Assembly (NCBI GenBank): GCA_902515625.1
Contig: CABXVD010000004.1
Coordinates: forward strand, 1-55,177
DNA from: an uncultured Pelagibacteraceae bacterium
GTDB lineage: Bacteria; Pseudomonadota; Alphaproteobacteria; Pelagibacterales; Pelagibacteraceae
DNA: 55,177 nt
Reading direction: 5' to 3'
The notes beneath the pieces were generated by a model. It saw only the letters and a list, made by a program, of their open reading frames with translations. It ran no database searches and was not told the origin of the DNA. This document shows, one piece after another, positions 25,489-35,931 of the stretch (within the stretch, counting starts at the first letter, position 1; each line of letters begins with the position of its first letter). A program made the translations under genes and the position numbers.

Positions 25489-25506
25489 TTCTATCTATCT
25501 TGACTT

Positions 25507-25755
25507 CTATTTTCTTAAATTCAATTTCGACAGTACATTCTTGTAAGAATCCATTTTTGTTTTTTTTAAGTATTCTAACAATTTCTTTCTTCTATTGACC
25601 GCTCTCAACAATCCAACAGACGAATGTTTGTCTTTTTTGAATTGCTTAATATGTTTAGAGAGAGTTTCAATTTTCTCTGTTAACAAAGCAATCTGTATCT
25701 CAGAAGATCCAGTGTCTTTATCATGCATTGCTAATTCTTGTGCCTTTTTGCTCAT
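25507..25755 (-). CDS. rpsO: 30S ribosomal protein S15
   Basis: Primary 16S rRNA-binding protein of the small subunit. The 82-residue product contains the family core HDKDTGSSEIQIALLTEKI near residues 11-29, HIKQFKKDKHSSVGLLR near 35-51 and RRKKLLEYLKK near 55-65. It is about seven residues shorter than E. coli S15, at the N-terminus. It follows rbfA by 12 bp; truB, often located between them, is absent. Confidence 0.96.
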   Translation of the reverse strand: MSKKAQELAMHDKDTGSSEIQIALLTEKIETLSKHIKQFKKDKHSSVGLLRAVNRRKKLLEYLKKTKMDSYKNVLSKLNLRK

Positions 25756-25767
25756 GCCTCGTTTTTC

Positions 25768-26136
25768 CTATTTATTTGTTTGTTTTATTAAGTTTTCTAT
25801 TTTTTCCGCATACTCAAAAGACTCATCTTTTCTAAAAAGTAATTTTGGTAAAAATTTCATTACCACTTTCTGTGATAAATTTTTTCTTATTAAATATGAG
25901 TACTCTTTTAAAGTATTTATCGTTTCCTCTGCATCTTTTCCTCCTAATGGAAGCACATATGCTTTAGCGATTTTTAAATCTGGACTCATTCTAACCTCAG
26001 TAACTGTTATCGTGTTCGTTTCTAAATTTGGGACCTTAGCCTCATTCCTTATAAAAATCATGCTTAAAGACTGTTTGATCATCTCTCCAACTCTAAGCTG
26101 TCTTTGTGAAATTGGTTTTCCTATTCTATCTGCCAT
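25768..26136 (-). CDS. rbfA: ribosome-binding factor A
   Basis: Late 30S maturation factor of KH-like fold. The 122-residue protein starts RIGKPISQRQLRVGEMIKQ, contains TITVTEVRMSPDLKIAKAYV near residues 42-61 and ends with KFLPKLLFRKDESFEYAEKIENLI. These are the expected RbfA segments. Its ATG overlaps the infB stop (TAATG), so it is translationally coupled to infB. Confidence 0.95.
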   Translation of the reverse strand: MADRIGKPISQRQLRVGEMIKQSLSMIFIRNEAKVPNLETNTITVTEVRMSPDLKIAKAYVLPLGGKDAEETINTLKEYSYLIRKNLSQKVVMKFLPKLLFRKDESFEYAEKIENLIKQTNK

Positions 26137-28355
26137 TAAATTGACCTTTCAGTAGATTTAACACTAAAAGCTTCTATTGTGTCGTTTTTTTGAAAATCCA
26201 TATAATCTTTAACTGTTATTCCACACTCTTGTCCATCAATAACCAGTTTTACCTGGTTTTTTTCTCTAAAAATAGTTCCAACTTTTCCTGTATAAATTAT
26301 AGCTCCATCTCTGATGATTCTAACATCTGATGTACTAGTAATTTCTCCTTCAATAATTTTTGACCCTGCAACTTTACCAGCTCCAGAGACTTTGAAAATT
26401 TCTAAGATTTGAGCTGATCCAGTTATAGTTTCTTGAACATCTGGAGTTAATAGTCCCGACATTTTTTGTTTAATATAATCAAGAACTTCATAGATAATAT
26501 TATATGAAGAAATTTTTATTTTTTCATTTTCAGCAAGTTTTTTTGCCTCTTTGCTTGGCTTAACATTGAAAGCGATTAACACAGCGTTCGATGCTTTTGC
26601 TAAAGTTACGTCAGTTTCTGTAACCATTCCAATATCAGCTAAAATAATTTTAGGTTTAACTTCATCATGTTTAATTTGACTAATCGCATTTTTAATTGCT
26701 TCCGAAGATCCATGTACATCAGATTTAATAATTAAATTTAATTCCTCTGAAGATTTATCTGAGAATGCAGATTCTTGTGTCGCAAATGTTAAAGGATTTT
26801 TTCCATCCTTTGTCTCTTCTGCTCTGCTTTCACTTAATGTTTTTGCTTCTTTTTCACTCTCAAGAACAATGAAATCATCTCCTGCTTTTGCTGCACCATT
26901 AATACCTAAAATTTCAACTGGAGTAGATGGTAAAGCTTCATTAATATTTTTACCTTTATCATTTATTATTGCTCTAACTTTCCCCCACTTCAATCCACTT
27001 ACAAAAAAATCTCCTTTTTTAAGAGTTCCTGTGGTAACAATAATTGTTGCAACTGGTCCTCGACCTACATCAATTTTAGATTCTAATACTATTCCTGTAG
27101 CTTTAGACTCATAATCAGTTTTCAAATCTAAAATTTCAGCTTGAAGAATTATTGATTCAACTAGTTTATCTAAATTTAATTTTGTCTTTGCTGAAATTTC
27201 TACCATTAAAGTATCCCCTGATAGATCTTCAGCAATCAACTCATGTTCTAACAATTGATTTTTAATTTTTTGTGGATCTGCATCTGGAAGATCACACTTA
27301 TTAATTGCAACGACAATTGGAACATTTGCTGCTTTTGCATGTTTGATTGACTCGATTGTTTGTGGTTTTACACCATCGTCTGCTGCAACTACTAACACAA
27401 CTACATCAGTTAATTTTGATCCTCTTGCTCTCATTTCTGTGAAAGCTGCATGACCTGGAGTATCAATAAATGTTAGTTTATTATCTTGGCTTTCAATTTG
27501 ATAGGCCCCTATGTGTTGAGTTATTCCACCAAATTCTCCCGACACAACATTTGCACTTCTCAAAACATCAAGAACAGACGTTTTACCATGATCAACATGC
27601 CCCATCACTGTAACAATTGGTGGTCTATTTTTTAAATTTTCAACTCTTGTTGCTTTTATTTTCTGAATTATTTCCTCCGCTTTTTCTTCTCTAATAGGAT
27701 TATGTCCAAACTCCTTAACTAAAAACTCAGCTGTATCTGCTGCAAGAGTTTGATTAATTGTAACTGTCACCCCCATACCAAATAAATATTTAATGACATT
27801 ACTGGATTGCTCAGCCATTCTGTTGGCTAACTCTCTAACAGTAATAGCTTCTGGAATATTAATATCTCTTTTAACTGGTTTGAGACTTTCTTGATTTTGA
27901 TCTTTAGATAAATTTTTATTCTCTTTTAGTCTTGCTCTTTTAACTGAGGCTAAACTTCTTTCTCTTGCCTCTATTTCATCACTTAGAGCTCTTGAAACTG
28001 TTAATTTTAATTCTCTTTTTTTTGTTCCAGACTTTAAAGTTTTTTTATCTTTTCCATCTCCATCACCTTTAAGTCTCTTTGTGGCTCTTTGCTCTGCAAG
28101 CTTACGTCTTTCAAAATCATTTGTTATAGGAGGTGATTTTGGTGCAAAAGATGGTTTAATTCCAGTACCTCTACTAAAAGAAGAGGTTGGTTTTGGTTTA
28201 CCTGAGTTGGGTCTAAAAGATCCTCCTCTATTTGGAAATTTTCCAGTTTGCTTTTCTATGACAACTGCGTTTTTACTTTGAGTTTTAGCAATCTCGATAT
28301 TTTTGATCGATTTTTTGGCTGTGCCAGATATTGTTAATTTTGTTTTTTTTTCCAT
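26136..28355 (-). CDS. infB: translation initiation factor IF-2
   Basis: GTPase that places initiator tRNA on the 30S subunit. The 739-residue protein has a low-complexity basic N-terminal region, an IF2-N module ([16 protein letters not shown] near residues 168-183), and the G domain with GHVDHGKT (G1), DTPGHAAF (G3) and NKCD (G4). Beta-barrel domains and the C-terminal fMet-tRNA-binding domain follow, ending [13 protein letters not shown]. The N-terminal region is shorter than in most alphaproteobacteria, in line with streamlining. Confidence 0.97.
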   Translation of the reverse strand: MEKKTKLTISGTAKKSIKNIEIAKTQSKNAVVIEKQTGKFPNRGGSFRPNSGKPKPTSSFSRGTGIKPSFAPKSPPITNDFERRKLAEQRATKRLKGDGDGKDKKTLKSGTKKRELKLTVSRALSDEIEARERSLASVKRARLKENKNLSKDQNQESLKPVKRDINIPEAITVRELANRMAEQSSNVIKYLFGMGVTVTINQTLAADTAEFLVKEFGHNPIREEKAEEIIQKIKATRVENLKNRPPIVTVMGHVDHGKTSVLDVLRSANVVSGEFGGITQHIGAYQIESQDNKLTFIDTPGHAAFTEMRARGSKLTDVVVLVVAADDGVKPQTIESIKHAKAANVPIVVAINKCDLPDADPQKIKNQLLEHELIAEDLSGDTLMVEISAKTKLNLDKLVESIILQAEILDLKTDYESKATGIVLESKIDVGRGPVATIIVTTGTLKKGDFFVSGLKWGKVRAIINDKGKNINEALPSTPVEILGINGAAKAGDDFIVLESEKEAKTLSESRAEETKDGKNPLTFATQESAFSDKSSEELNLIIKSDVHGSSEAIKNAISQIKHDEVKPKIILADIGMVTETDVTLAKASNAVLIAFNVKPSKEAKKLAENEKIKISSYNIIYEVLDYIKQKMSGLLTPDVQETITGSAQILEIFKVSGAGKVAGSKIIEGEITSTSDVRIIRDGAIIYTGKVGTIFREKNQVKLVIDGQECGITVKDYMDFQKNDTIEAFSVKSTERSI

Positions 28356-28365
28356 AGCTCATCAC

Positions 28366-29919
28366 TCAATCTTTGTAAACAATGTTTCTAGCAGACATAA
28401 TTAGCTCATCTGCCTCTTCTTTTGATAAAGCAAAATCTTCTAGGTATCCATGAATTTTTACTCTCTCGCCTTTTACCACATCAAAACCACCAGTTAATTC
28501 ATCAGATGCTAGATCAGCAAAATCTTCTAAGGTTAAAATTTTTTGTTCTCCTAAGGTAACCAACATTCCTGGAGTAAGTCCTTTTAAATTAATTAAAGTA
28601 TCCTCAAGACCCAATTCTTTAATTCTTGTTGATATATCTTCTTGATCCTTTTGATGAAATTCTTGAGCTCTTTCTATAAGTGCTTTTGCAGTATCCTCTT
28701 CGATACCTTCTATCTTCATTAAATTTTCTGCTGAACTATCTTTGATGTCATCAATTGTTGAAAAGCCTTCTGCAACCAATAACTGACCAAGCGTCTCGTC
28801 TAATTCTAAATTTTTTACAAAGTTTTCAGTTTTCTCTTTAAATTCTAACTGTCTTCTCTCAGAGTCTTCAGCATCTGTCATTATATTAATTTCATAATTT
28901 AATAACTTTGTTGCAAGTCTTACATTTTGACCCCTTCTACCAATGGCTTTACTTAAATTTTCATCTGTAAGTATTACATCAAGTTTTTTTCTTTCTGCAT
29001 CAACATTTACTCTTTGAACTTCTGCTGGAGATAAAGCATTTGATACTAAAATAGCTGGATCCTCGGACCAATTAACAATGTCAATTTTTTCACCCTGTAA
29101 TTCATTCACAACTGCCTGAACTCTTGATCCTCTCATACCCACACAGGCTCCAACTGGATCCAACGAAGTATCAACAGCTTTAACACATATTTTTGCTCTA
29201 CTTCCAGGATCTCTTGAAGAAGACTTAATTTCTATTAATCCATCATAAATTTCTGGCACTTCTTGGACAAAAAGTTTTTCCATAAATTTAGGATGAGCTC
29301 TTGATAAAAAGATTTGTTGTCCTCTTGTCTCTCTTCTCACATCATAACAATAAGCTTTAATACGATCTCCAGCCTTAATATTCTCTCTTGGTATTAATTC
29401 ATTTTTTTGAATAATTGCTTCAGTTCTTCCTAGATCAGCAATTACATTTCCAAATTCTAAACGTTTTACAATTCCACTTAAAATTGAATCTTTTTTATCT
29501 ATAAAGTCATTAAATTGTCTTTCTCTTTCTGCCTCTCTAACATTGAAGCTGATAACTTGTTTTGCAGTCTGCGCAGCTATTCTTCCAAAATCAAAAGATG
29601 GTAAAGGCTGAAGAACCTCATCACCAATCGTCTTGTCTTTATTAGTTTCATTTAAATTAATTGCATCCTCTAATTTTATTTCTGTATTTGCATTTTCTGG
29701 ATTTTCAGCAATTATTAATTTTCTAAAAAGTTCAATATCTCCACTATCTCTGTTGATTGAAACTTTAATTTCATTTTCTTGACCAAATTTAGATTTAGCC
29801 GCTTTTGCGATACCTGTTTCCATTGAACTAATAATTAGCTCTTTATCGATTGATTTCTCTAAGGCTACAGCTTCTGCAATTCTTAGTAATTCTAGTTTAT
29901 CTGCTCTTTTATTTAACAT
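28366..29919 (-). CDS. nusA: transcription termination/antitermination factor NusA
   Basis: Binds RNA polymerase and modulates pausing, termination and antitermination. The 517-residue protein has an N-terminal polymerase-binding domain, an S1 domain (SILSGIVKRLEFGNVIADLG near residues 147-166), and KH domains containing DPVGACVGMRGSRVQAVV and LSKAIGRRGQNVRLA. C-terminal helix-hairpin-helix/acidic repeats (LLVAEGFSTIDDI) follow. The usual upstream rimP and downstream ylxR genes are missing. A terminator-like hairpin lies immediately before its start. Confidence 0.96.
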   Translation of the reverse strand: MLNKRADKLELLRIAEAVALEKSIDKELIISSMETGIAKAAKSKFGQENEIKVSINRDSGDIELFRKLIIAENPENANTEIKLEDAINLNETNKDKTIGDEVLQPLPSFDFGRIAAQTAKQVISFNVREAERERQFNDFIDKKDSILSGIVKRLEFGNVIADLGRTEAIIQKNELIPRENIKAGDRIKAYCYDVRRETRGQQIFLSRAHPKFMEKLFVQEVPEIYDGLIEIKSSSRDPGSRAKICVKAVDTSLDPVGACVGMRGSRVQAVVNELQGEKIDIVNWSEDPAILVSNALSPAEVQRVNVDAERKKLDVILTDENLSKAIGRRGQNVRLATKLLNYEINIMTDAEDSERRQLEFKEKTENFVKNLELDETLGQLLVAEGFSTIDDIKDSSAENLMKIEGIEEDTAKALIERAQEFHQKDQEDISTRIKELGLEDTLINLKGLTPGMLVTLGEQKILTLEDFADLASDELTGGFDVVKGERVKIHGYLEDFALSKEEADELIMSARNIVYKD

Positions 29920-29931
29920 TTATTTATTTTT

Positions 29932-29961
29932 TCCAAAAAAAAATGGGCTAAAGCCCATTTT
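29932..29961 (-). terminator. intrinsic-terminator-like hairpin in front of nusA
   Basis: On the minus strand a perfect 10 bp stem AAATGGGCT/AGCCCATTT (plus one flanking pair) with a 2-base AA centre (a 4-base loop once the innermost A-T pair is left open) is followed by nine T residues. Only about a dozen bases separate the T-run from the nusA ATG. It can end metK transcripts, but it must also be passed by any nusA transcript. Confidence 0.8.
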
Positions 29962-30017
29962 GTAACTTCAATAATGTAAGGGCAATATAGTAAAGTTTTT
30001 TTTTAATTCAACAGAAA

Positions 30018-31187
30018 CTATTTTAAAAAGGCTTTTATTTTATCTGTTTTTTCCCAAGAAAAAGAGCCATTTTCTTCTGGGCTTCTTCCAAAATGACCGT
30101 ATGCTGCTGTTTTTTCATATATAGGTTTATTTAGATTTAACATTTCCCTTATTCCTCTAGGGCTTAAATTAAAATTATCATTAATTTTTTCTACAACAAA
30201 TTTATTTTTTTCAACATCGTTATCAAATAAATCAACATAAATTGATAACGGTTTAGATACACCTATTGCATAGGCTAATTGAATTAAACATTTGTTGGCG
30301 ATTTTTGAGGCAACTACATTTTTTGCAATATACCTTGCTGCATAAGCTGCTGACCTATCAACTTTGGTTGGATCCTTTCCTGAAAATGCTCCCCCACCAT
30401 GAGGTGCGGCACCTCCATAAGTATCAACTATAATTTTTCTTCCTGTAAGCCCACAATCACCATCAGGGCCTCCAATAACAAAATTACCTGTGGGATTTAC
30501 ATAAAATTCCTCTTCACTGAAACCATCTAAAAAATTTTTTGGAATAGAGTTTATCATATAAGGTCTTAATAACTCTCTAACCTGCATTTGATTTACATCT
30601 GTAGAATGTTGTGATGAAATAACTACAGATTTAACTTTTGTTGGTTTTCCATCAACATACTCAAAAGTAACTTGGCTTTTTGAGTCTGGTTCGATATTTT
30701 TAAGTTTACCAGACTTTCTATCCTGAGCCATTAGTCTTAAAATTTTGTGTGAGTAATGAATAGGTGCTGGCATTAGCTCTTCTGTTTCATTGCATGCATA
30801 ACCAAACATTATTCCTTGATCTCCAGCTCCTTCGTCTTTATTGCCTGAAGAGTCTACACCCATTGCTATATCAGATGATTGGGAATGAAGATGGCTTTCT
30901 ATTTTTGTAGCTTCTTTCCATGTGAAACCGTCTTGATCATAACCAATATCTTTTATGCAGTGTCTTACTTTTTCAATCAAATCATTTTCTTTAATTTCTG
31001 GACCTCTTACTTCACCAGCTAAAACAACTTTATTTGTTGTTGTAAGTGTTTCACAAGCTACTCTTGAAAAAGGATCTCCTGAAATATAACTATCAACTAC
31101 CATATCAGAAATTCTATCTGAAACTTTATCCGGGTGTCCTTCTGAAACTGACTCGCTAGTGAAAAGAAAATTTTTTAAATTACTCAT
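30018..31187 (-). CDS. metK: S-adenosylmethionine synthetase
   Basis: Makes SAM from methionine and ATP. The 389-residue protein has the N-terminal [20 protein letters not shown] near residues 9-28, [12 protein letters not shown] near 122-133, and [19 protein letters not shown] near 267-285, the standard ATP/phosphate motifs. Its start overlaps the end of lnt by 8 bp, leaving no room for a SAM riboswitch directly upstream. An intrinsic-terminator-like hairpin follows its stop. Confidence 0.97.
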   Translation of the reverse strand: MSNLKNFLFTSESVSEGHPDKVSDRISDMVVDSYISGDPFSRVACETLTTTNKVVLAGEVRGPEIKENDLIEKVRHCIKDIGYDQDGFTWKEATKIESHLHSQSSDIAMGVDSSGNKDEGAGDQGIMFGYACNETEELMPAPIHYSHKILRLMAQDRKSGKLKNIEPDSKSQVTFEYVDGKPTKVKSVVISSQHSTDVNQMQVRELLRPYMINSIPKNFLDGFSEEEFYVNPTGNFVIGGPDGDCGLTGRKIIVDTYGGAAPHGGGAFSGKDPTKVDRSAAYAARYIAKNVVASKIANKCLIQLAYAIGVSKPLSIYVDLFDNDVEKNKFVVEKINDNFNLSPRGIREMLNLNKPIYEKTAAYGHFGRSPEENGSFSWEKTDKIKAFLK

Positions 31188-32724
31188 TGTTAATTCTATT
31201 AAATGAAAAAAATAAAAAAATATACAATAAAATTATCAAACCAAAAATTTTATTTCCATATTTAGAAAATACTGTTGGTTGAATTTTTTTAATTTGACTA
31301 AAGTCTATATAGCCTGTTTCATTAAAGCTAACTTCTTGTTCAATATCACCAATTGGATTTATTATAGCTGATATTCCATTATTTGAAGAACGCAAAACAT
31401 ATTTACCACTCTCGATAGCTCTATATATACTGTGAATAAAATGTTGTTTGGGTCCACTGGATTGACCAAACCACCCGTCCTCTGAAATATTTATTATAAA
31501 ATCAAAATCTGGATCATTAAAAATTCTTCCAGAATAAATTATTTCATAACAAATTAGGGGTAAAAATTTTAAGGAGGTATTGCTTTTTTTAATTTTAATT
31601 ATATTTCTCTCACTTCCTTCTGAATAAGACTCATAATTATTAGTTAAAGTTTTTAAGCCAATATTTTTAAGTATATGTTCAAGTGGTAAAAATTCTCCAA
31701 ACGGCACAAGTTTATTTTTATTATATGAATTTAATAAATTTAAACTGTGATCATATACAGAGAGAGAATTAAAATATTTAACAGTACCTCTTTCAACAGA
31801 TTTACTATTTATACCAAGGACTAATAAATGATTTTCATTAAAATGATTTTCAAATAACCATTTGTAATCAAATATTTTTTCTTGAGATATACCCGGCAAT
31901 ATTCCCTCTGGCCACACAAAAATAATTTTTTCATTTTTATCAGGTTCACTGAGTTCAATTAAATCCTCAATAGCTGTTATTGGATCAATATTAGAATAAA
32001 ATCTATCTAATTTAATGTTGGAGCCAATAACTCTAAACTTATGATCAATAGAATTTATTTCAGCTTCAGTAAAAACCTTTTTGGACTGTGATCCATAAAA
32101 ATAAAAAATAATTGTGATTAAAAGAAAAAATATGCAGACCCATATATCAACTCTTGAATCTCTTAAAATAAATACCGCTGGACTTATAAATAGTGAAATA
32201 CAAAATAGATTAAATCCATAGGTACCTATAACAGAGGTGATATTTAAAATTTCTAAATGATTTGAGAAACTATAGGCAATTAAATTCCATGGAAATCCTG
32301 TTAAGATAGAACCTCTAACATACTCTGATAATCCAAAAATTAGAGAAAACAGAAAGAAAGATGAAATTACTTTTTTAGTTTTAAAAATAAAAAATAAAAA
32401 AGAAATAAGTCCATAAAATAAGGCTAAAAAAGCTGGAATAAGAATTAATGTTACTGGTATCAAAAACTTAAAACTTTCATCAAAAGTTAATGAAATTGAT
32501 ATCCAATAAAGATTTGTAATGAAATAACCAAAACCAAAAAGCCATCCATAAAAAAAGAATATTTTTTTGTTTTTGGTTTCTTCTGACCTCTTTATTAAAA
32601 AAGCAAATAATAAACTTAGGGTAATAAAGTTAATAATTATATAGTTAAAAGGTGGTAAGCTTAGGGATGTTGCGGCCCCCAAAAATATTAAAAATATGAA
32701 TTCAATATATAATTTTTTAATCAA
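31180..32724 (-). CDS. lnt: apolipoprotein N-acyltransferase
   Basis: Inner-membrane enzyme that adds the third acyl chain to lipoproteins. The 514-residue product has about six N-terminal membrane helices, then a nitrilase-fold periplasmic domain with the Glu-Lys-Cys triad in [19 protein letters not shown] and [11 protein letters not shown], then a C-terminal helix. The first in-frame start is TTG at 32724, one base after the ybeY stop codon; no ATG lies nearby, so TTG is the likely start. Lipoproteins encoded in this window (6606-6737, 43866-44459) are potential substrates. Confidence 0.93.
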   Translation of the reverse strand: MIKKLYIEFIFLIFLGAATSLSLPPFNYIIINFITLSLLFAFLIKRSEETKNKKIFFFYGWLFGFGYFITNLYWISISLTFDESFKFLIPVTLILIPAFLALFYGLISFLFFIFKTKKVISSFFLFSLIFGLSEYVRGSILTGFPWNLIAYSFSNHLEILNITSVIGTYGFNLFCISLFISPAVFILRDSRVDIWVCIFFLLITIIFYFYGSQSKKVFTEAEINSIDHKFRVIGSNIKLDRFYSNIDPITAIEDLIELSEPDKNEKIIFVWPEGILPGISQEKIFDYKWLFENHFNENHLLVLGINSKSVERGTVKYFNSLSVYDHSLNLLNSYNKNKLVPFGEFLPLEHILKNIGLKTLTNNYESYSEGSERNIIKIKKSNTSLKFLPLICYEIIYSGRIFNDPDFDFIINISEDGWFGQSSGPKQHFIHSIYRAIESGKYVLRSSNNGISAIINPIGDIEQEVSFNETGYIDFSQIKKIQPTVFSKYGNKIFGLIILLYIFLFFSFNRINNE

Positions 32725-32725
32725 T

Positions 32726-33187
32726 TTATTTTGTTTTAGTAATTACGGACCTATATATATGTCCCTCTTCTTTTAACATTTTTATATAATCTTTATTATT
32801 TTTATGATCAAAACCTAATAGATGAAGGAAGCCATGAATAAATATTTTGATCACTTTCTCCTTAAAAAGTTTCGTATTTAACGATTTAGGTTTGTTTATA
32901 AAGTTATAACTAATTATTATGTCTCCTAAATAAGCTTGTTTAGAAACTCTAACTTTTTTACTTAACGGAAATGATAAAATATCTGTGGGCTTATTTTTTT
33001 TTCTAAAAAGTTTATTTAACTTTTGAATATTCTTATTATTAGAGAGCAATAAAGTAAAACTTACTTTTTTATGTAAAAACTTATATTTTTTTGGGAAAGC
33101 ATTACAGATTTTTTGAAAAAAAAGATCTTTCTTTTTAAGCCTTTTTGACCAAGCCTTCTCTTCTGAGAAGACATTAATATTAATCAT
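32726..33187 (-). CDS. ybeY: endoribonuclease YbeY
   Basis: Zinc-dependent single-strand RNase for 16S rRNA 3'-end maturation and ribosome quality control. The 153-residue protein has the signature HGFLHLLGFDH near residues 124-134, giving H-x3-H-x5-H metal ligands, plus the upstream family segment NKPTDILSFPLS near 65-76. It sits between phoH and lnt as in most alphaproteobacteria, except that the usual CorC/YbeX-like gene is absent. Confidence 0.95.
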   Translation of the reverse strand: MININVFSEEKAWSKRLKKKDLFFQKICNAFPKKYKFLHKKVSFTLLLSNNKNIQKLNKLFRKKNKPTDILSFPLSKKVRVSKQAYLGDIIISYNFINKPKSLNTKLFKEKVIKIFIHGFLHLLGFDHKNNKDYIKMLKEEGHIYRSVITKTK

Positions 33188-34175
33188 TATTTGAGTAGGC
33201 TTTTACAATTTTAGAAACGAGTGGGTGCCTTACAACATCAGAGTGATCAAAATCTACAATCGATATCTCATTCAAATGTCCTAATAATTGTTTTGAACGC
33301 AATAATCCTGACATGCTTTTGTTTGGTAAATCTATTTGGGTAGGATCACCGTTTACTACAATTTTAGAATTTTCGCCAATACGTGTTAAAAACATTTTGA
33401 TTTGAGTATCTGTAGCATTCTGGGCCTCGTCCAAAATCGCAAATGAATTTTTTAGTGTTCTTCCTCTCATAAAAGCTAATGGAGCAATTTCTATATCACC
33501 TATTTCAATCATCCTTTGAATTTTTTCAAAATCAAAAAGGTCATAAAGGGAATCGTATAGGGGCCTCAAGTACGGATCTACTTTCTCTTTCATATCTCCA
33601 GGTAAAAATCCTAAACGCTCACCTGCCTCAACTGCTGGTCTTGATAAAATAATTCTCTCAATTTTTTTTTCTAATAACATGGTCAATCCTACAGCAACTG
33701 CTAAAAAAGTTTTTCCAGTTCCTGCAGGGCCAGCTGAAATTACAATATCACTTTGTCTTAGTGCTCTTACATAATCCTTTTGTTTTTCAGATCTTGGAAT
33801 TATGGATTTTTTTGGAGTTTTAATTATATCGGTAACGTTATTATTTTTAACTTTTTCATTAATCATAAATTTATCTACTGAAGAAACTATATCTTTGTTC
33901 TCGATGTTTCCATTATTAATGAACTGATTAGCTAAAAACTGAATAGCATTTTTTAATAATTCATTCTTTTCTGGATTTGATTTAATTAATATTGAGTTTC
34001 CTCTGGAGTACAAACTACAGTTTGTTACTTTCTCTAACTGTTGTAAATTTTTATTAAATTCACCCACAACACCCATCAACAAATCATTATCATGAAATAT
34101 GACACTTAAAGAATTCTTGTCTGAGTAAACAAACTTTAAAGATGGATCGATATTTTTATTTGTTATGCTGCTCAA
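33180..34175 (-). CDS. PhoH-family ATPase
   Basis: A 331-residue P-loop NTPase. Walker A is GPAGTGKTFLA near residues 155-165, followed by RPAVEAGERLGFLPGDMKEK and the Walker B FAILDEAQNAT near 245-255. PhoH proteins are RNA helicase/ATPase-like and are tightly linked to ybeY. An N-terminal KH-like region (about residues 25-95) is typical of PhoL/YbeZ. The start is TTG at 34175, four bases after the miaB stop region; no closer ATG fits. It overlaps ybeY by 8 bp. Confidence 0.93.
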   Translation of the reverse strand: MSSITNKNIDPSLKFVYSDKNSLSVIFHDNDLLMGVVGEFNKNLQQLEKVTNCSLYSRGNSILIKSNPEKNELLKNAIQFLANQFINNGNIENKDIVSSVDKFMINEKVKNNNVTDIIKTPKKSIIPRSEKQKDYVRALRQSDIVISAGPAGTGKTFLAVAVGLTMLLEKKIERIILSRPAVEAGERLGFLPGDMKEKVDPYLRPLYDSLYDLFDFEKIQRMIEIGDIEIAPLAFMRGRTLKNSFAILDEAQNATDTQIKMFLTRIGENSKIVVNGDPTQIDLPNKSMSGLLRSKQLLGHLNEISIVDFDHSDVVRHPLVSKIVKAYSNND

Positions 34176-34178
34176 CTA

Positions 34179-35507
34179 TTATGCTACCTTTTTGTCCAAA
34201 TCTTCAACAATTTCACCAAATAAGGTGGTTCTGTTAAATTTATTAATTTTTACTGGAACAATTTTTCCAATATGTTCTTTGTTACCATTGAATACTACTG
34301 ATGTCATGTACTCAGATTTACCAAAAGTTTGAGTTTTGTCATCAGTTAAATTTTCAACCAAAACGTTGATTGTTTGATTTTTAAATTGTTTATTTCTATT
34401 CATTTGATTTTCATACAATTTATTTTGTATTGTTTCTAATCTTTGTGTTGAAATTTTTTTGTCAGTGAGTTCTAAATCATAAGCGACTGTTCCTGGTCTT
34501 GAACTAAAAATAAAAGAATATGAATTAATAAAATTAACTTTTTCAATTAATTTTAATGTATTTTCAAAATCTTCATCCTTTTCTCCTGGATAACCAATGA
34601 TAAAATCACTTGAAAATTCTATTTTGCTATTAATCTTTTTTAATTTTTCAAAAATATACAAATAGTCTTTAATTGTGTGTTTTCTATTCATAGATTCTAA
34701 AATTTTATCAGATCCACTTTGTACTGGTAAATGTACAAGTGGCATTAATTTTTGAGAATTTTTATAAACATTAATCAAATCTTCAGTCATATCTTTTGGG
34801 TGAGAAGTGGTATATCTAATTCTTTTAATATCTTGTATTTTTTCTATTTCCATAATTAAGTTGGATAATCTATTTTTTCCATCATTATAGGCATTAACAT
34901 TTTGACCAAGAAGTATTATCTCTTTAGTCCCTTTTTCAGATAAGTATTTAGCCTCATCTATAATTTGTTTAAATGGTCTTGAATACTCAGGTCCCCTTGT
35001 ATAAGGCACTACACAGAAATGACAAAATTTATCACAACCTTCTTGAATTGTTAAGAATGAAGAAATTTTTCCAGACTCATTTTTTATTTTACTGAAGTAT
35101 TTAAATTTAGAAATAGCATCAAATTCTGTTTCTTCATTTTTTTTCTTTTTTTGAATGTAATTCAATATGGTATTATTAATTTTGTGGTAAGATTGAGGAC
35201 CAATTACTAAATCAATGTAAGGCTCACGTCTTAACATTTCATGATTTTCAGCTTGAGCAACACATCCTACGATAATTACCAATGGCTTTTGCTTTGATCT
35301 GAAAATTTTTTTTACTCTACCTATTTCATGGTAAACTTTTTCTTTAGCTTTATCCCTTATATGACATGTGTTGAGAAGATAACAATTTGCATCTTCATAA
35401 TTTTCTGTTTTTTCGAAACCTATTTTTTTTACTGAGTCATATATTCTATTTGAGTCATACTCATTCATTTGACAACCAAATGTTTTGATAAATATTTTTT
35501 GTGACAT
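34179..35507 (-). CDS. miaB: tRNA-2-methylthio-N6-dimethylallyladenosine synthase MiaB
   Basis: Radical-SAM methylthiotransferase that modifies A37 of tRNAs reading U-starting codons. From ATG 35507 it is 442 residues, MSQKIFIKTFGCQMNEYDS. It has N-terminal cluster cysteines in GCQMN, NTCHIRD and GCVAQAE, the radical-SAM CxxxCxxC in GCDKFCHFC near 154-162, and a C-terminal TRAM domain. An earlier ATG at 35534 inside fur would add nine residues; the later one gives the canonical N-terminus. The tRNA-Leu(CAA) in this window reads UUG and is a potential target. Confidence 0.95.
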   Translation of the reverse strand: MSQKIFIKTFGCQMNEYDSNRIYDSVKKIGFEKTENYEDANCYLLNTCHIRDKAKEKVYHEIGRVKKIFRSKQKPLVIIVGCVAQAENHEMLRREPYIDLVIGPQSYHKINNTILNYIQKKKKNEETEFDAISKFKYFSKIKNESGKISSFLTIQEGCDKFCHFCVVPYTRGPEYSRPFKQIIDEAKYLSEKGTKEIILLGQNVNAYNDGKNRLSNLIMEIEKIQDIKRIRYTTSHPKDMTEDLINVYKNSQKLMPLVHLPVQSGSDKILESMNRKHTIKDYLYIFEKLKKINSKIEFSSDFIIGYPGEKDEDFENTLKLIEKVNFINSYSFIFSSRPGTVAYDLELTDKKISTQRLETIQNKLYENQMNRNKQFKNQTINVLVENLTDDKTQTFGKSEYMTSVVFNGNKEHIGKIVPVKINKFNRTTLFGEIVEDLDKKVA

Positions 35508-35511
35508 TTCG

Positions 35512-35922
35512 TTAGGATTTCTTCTTAATCCCATAAAGTTCTAGCTTATGATCTACCAATGTATATCCATATTTTTCTGCAACTTTTTTTTGAAGTTTCT
35601 CAATTTCTTCATCTACAAACTCTATGATCTCTCCAGATTTTACATCAATTAAATGATCATGATGTCCTTCATTCAACTCTTCGTATCTAGCTTTTCCACC
35701 CTTAAACTCATGCTTTGTTAAAATCCCAGACTCTTCAAATAATTTTACTGTTCTATAAACTGTAGCAATACTAATTTTTGAATCAATTTTAGAAACTCTG
35801 TTATATAATTCATCCACATCTGGGTGGTCAGAAGACTCAGACATAACTTGGGCAATTATTTTTCTTTGATCTGTTAATTTAACACCTTTTAACAAACATT
35901 TTTGCTCGATTGTTTCTGACAT
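35512..35922 (-). CDS. fur: Fur/Mur-family metalloregulator
   Basis: A 136-residue Fur-superfamily repressor. The winged helix contains KLTDQRKIIAQVMSES-like residues and SIATVYRTVKLFEESGIL. The metal-sensing part has HHDHLIDVKSGEIIEF near residues 86-101 and a C-terminal LVDHKLELYGI. It lacks CxxC zinc pairs, as alphaproteobacterial Fur/Mur proteins often do, and may respond to Mn or Fe. Its position between miaB and tsaB is the usual alphaproteobacterial fur/mur site, which distinguishes it from irr at 20315-20743. Confidence 0.9.
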   Translation of the reverse strand: MSETIEQKCLLKGVKLTDQRKIIAQVMSESSDHPDVDELYNRVSKIDSKISIATVYRTVKLFEESGILTKHEFKGGKARYEELNEGHHDHLIDVKSGEIIEFVDEEIEKLQKKVAEKYGYTLVDHKLELYGIKKKS

Positions 35923-35931
35923 AATTCAATT

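Noticed and set aside
31180-31260. A SAM riboswitch upstream of metK
   Set aside because: metK overlaps the end of lnt by 8 bp, leaving no untranslated leader, and no conserved riboswitch core is visible.
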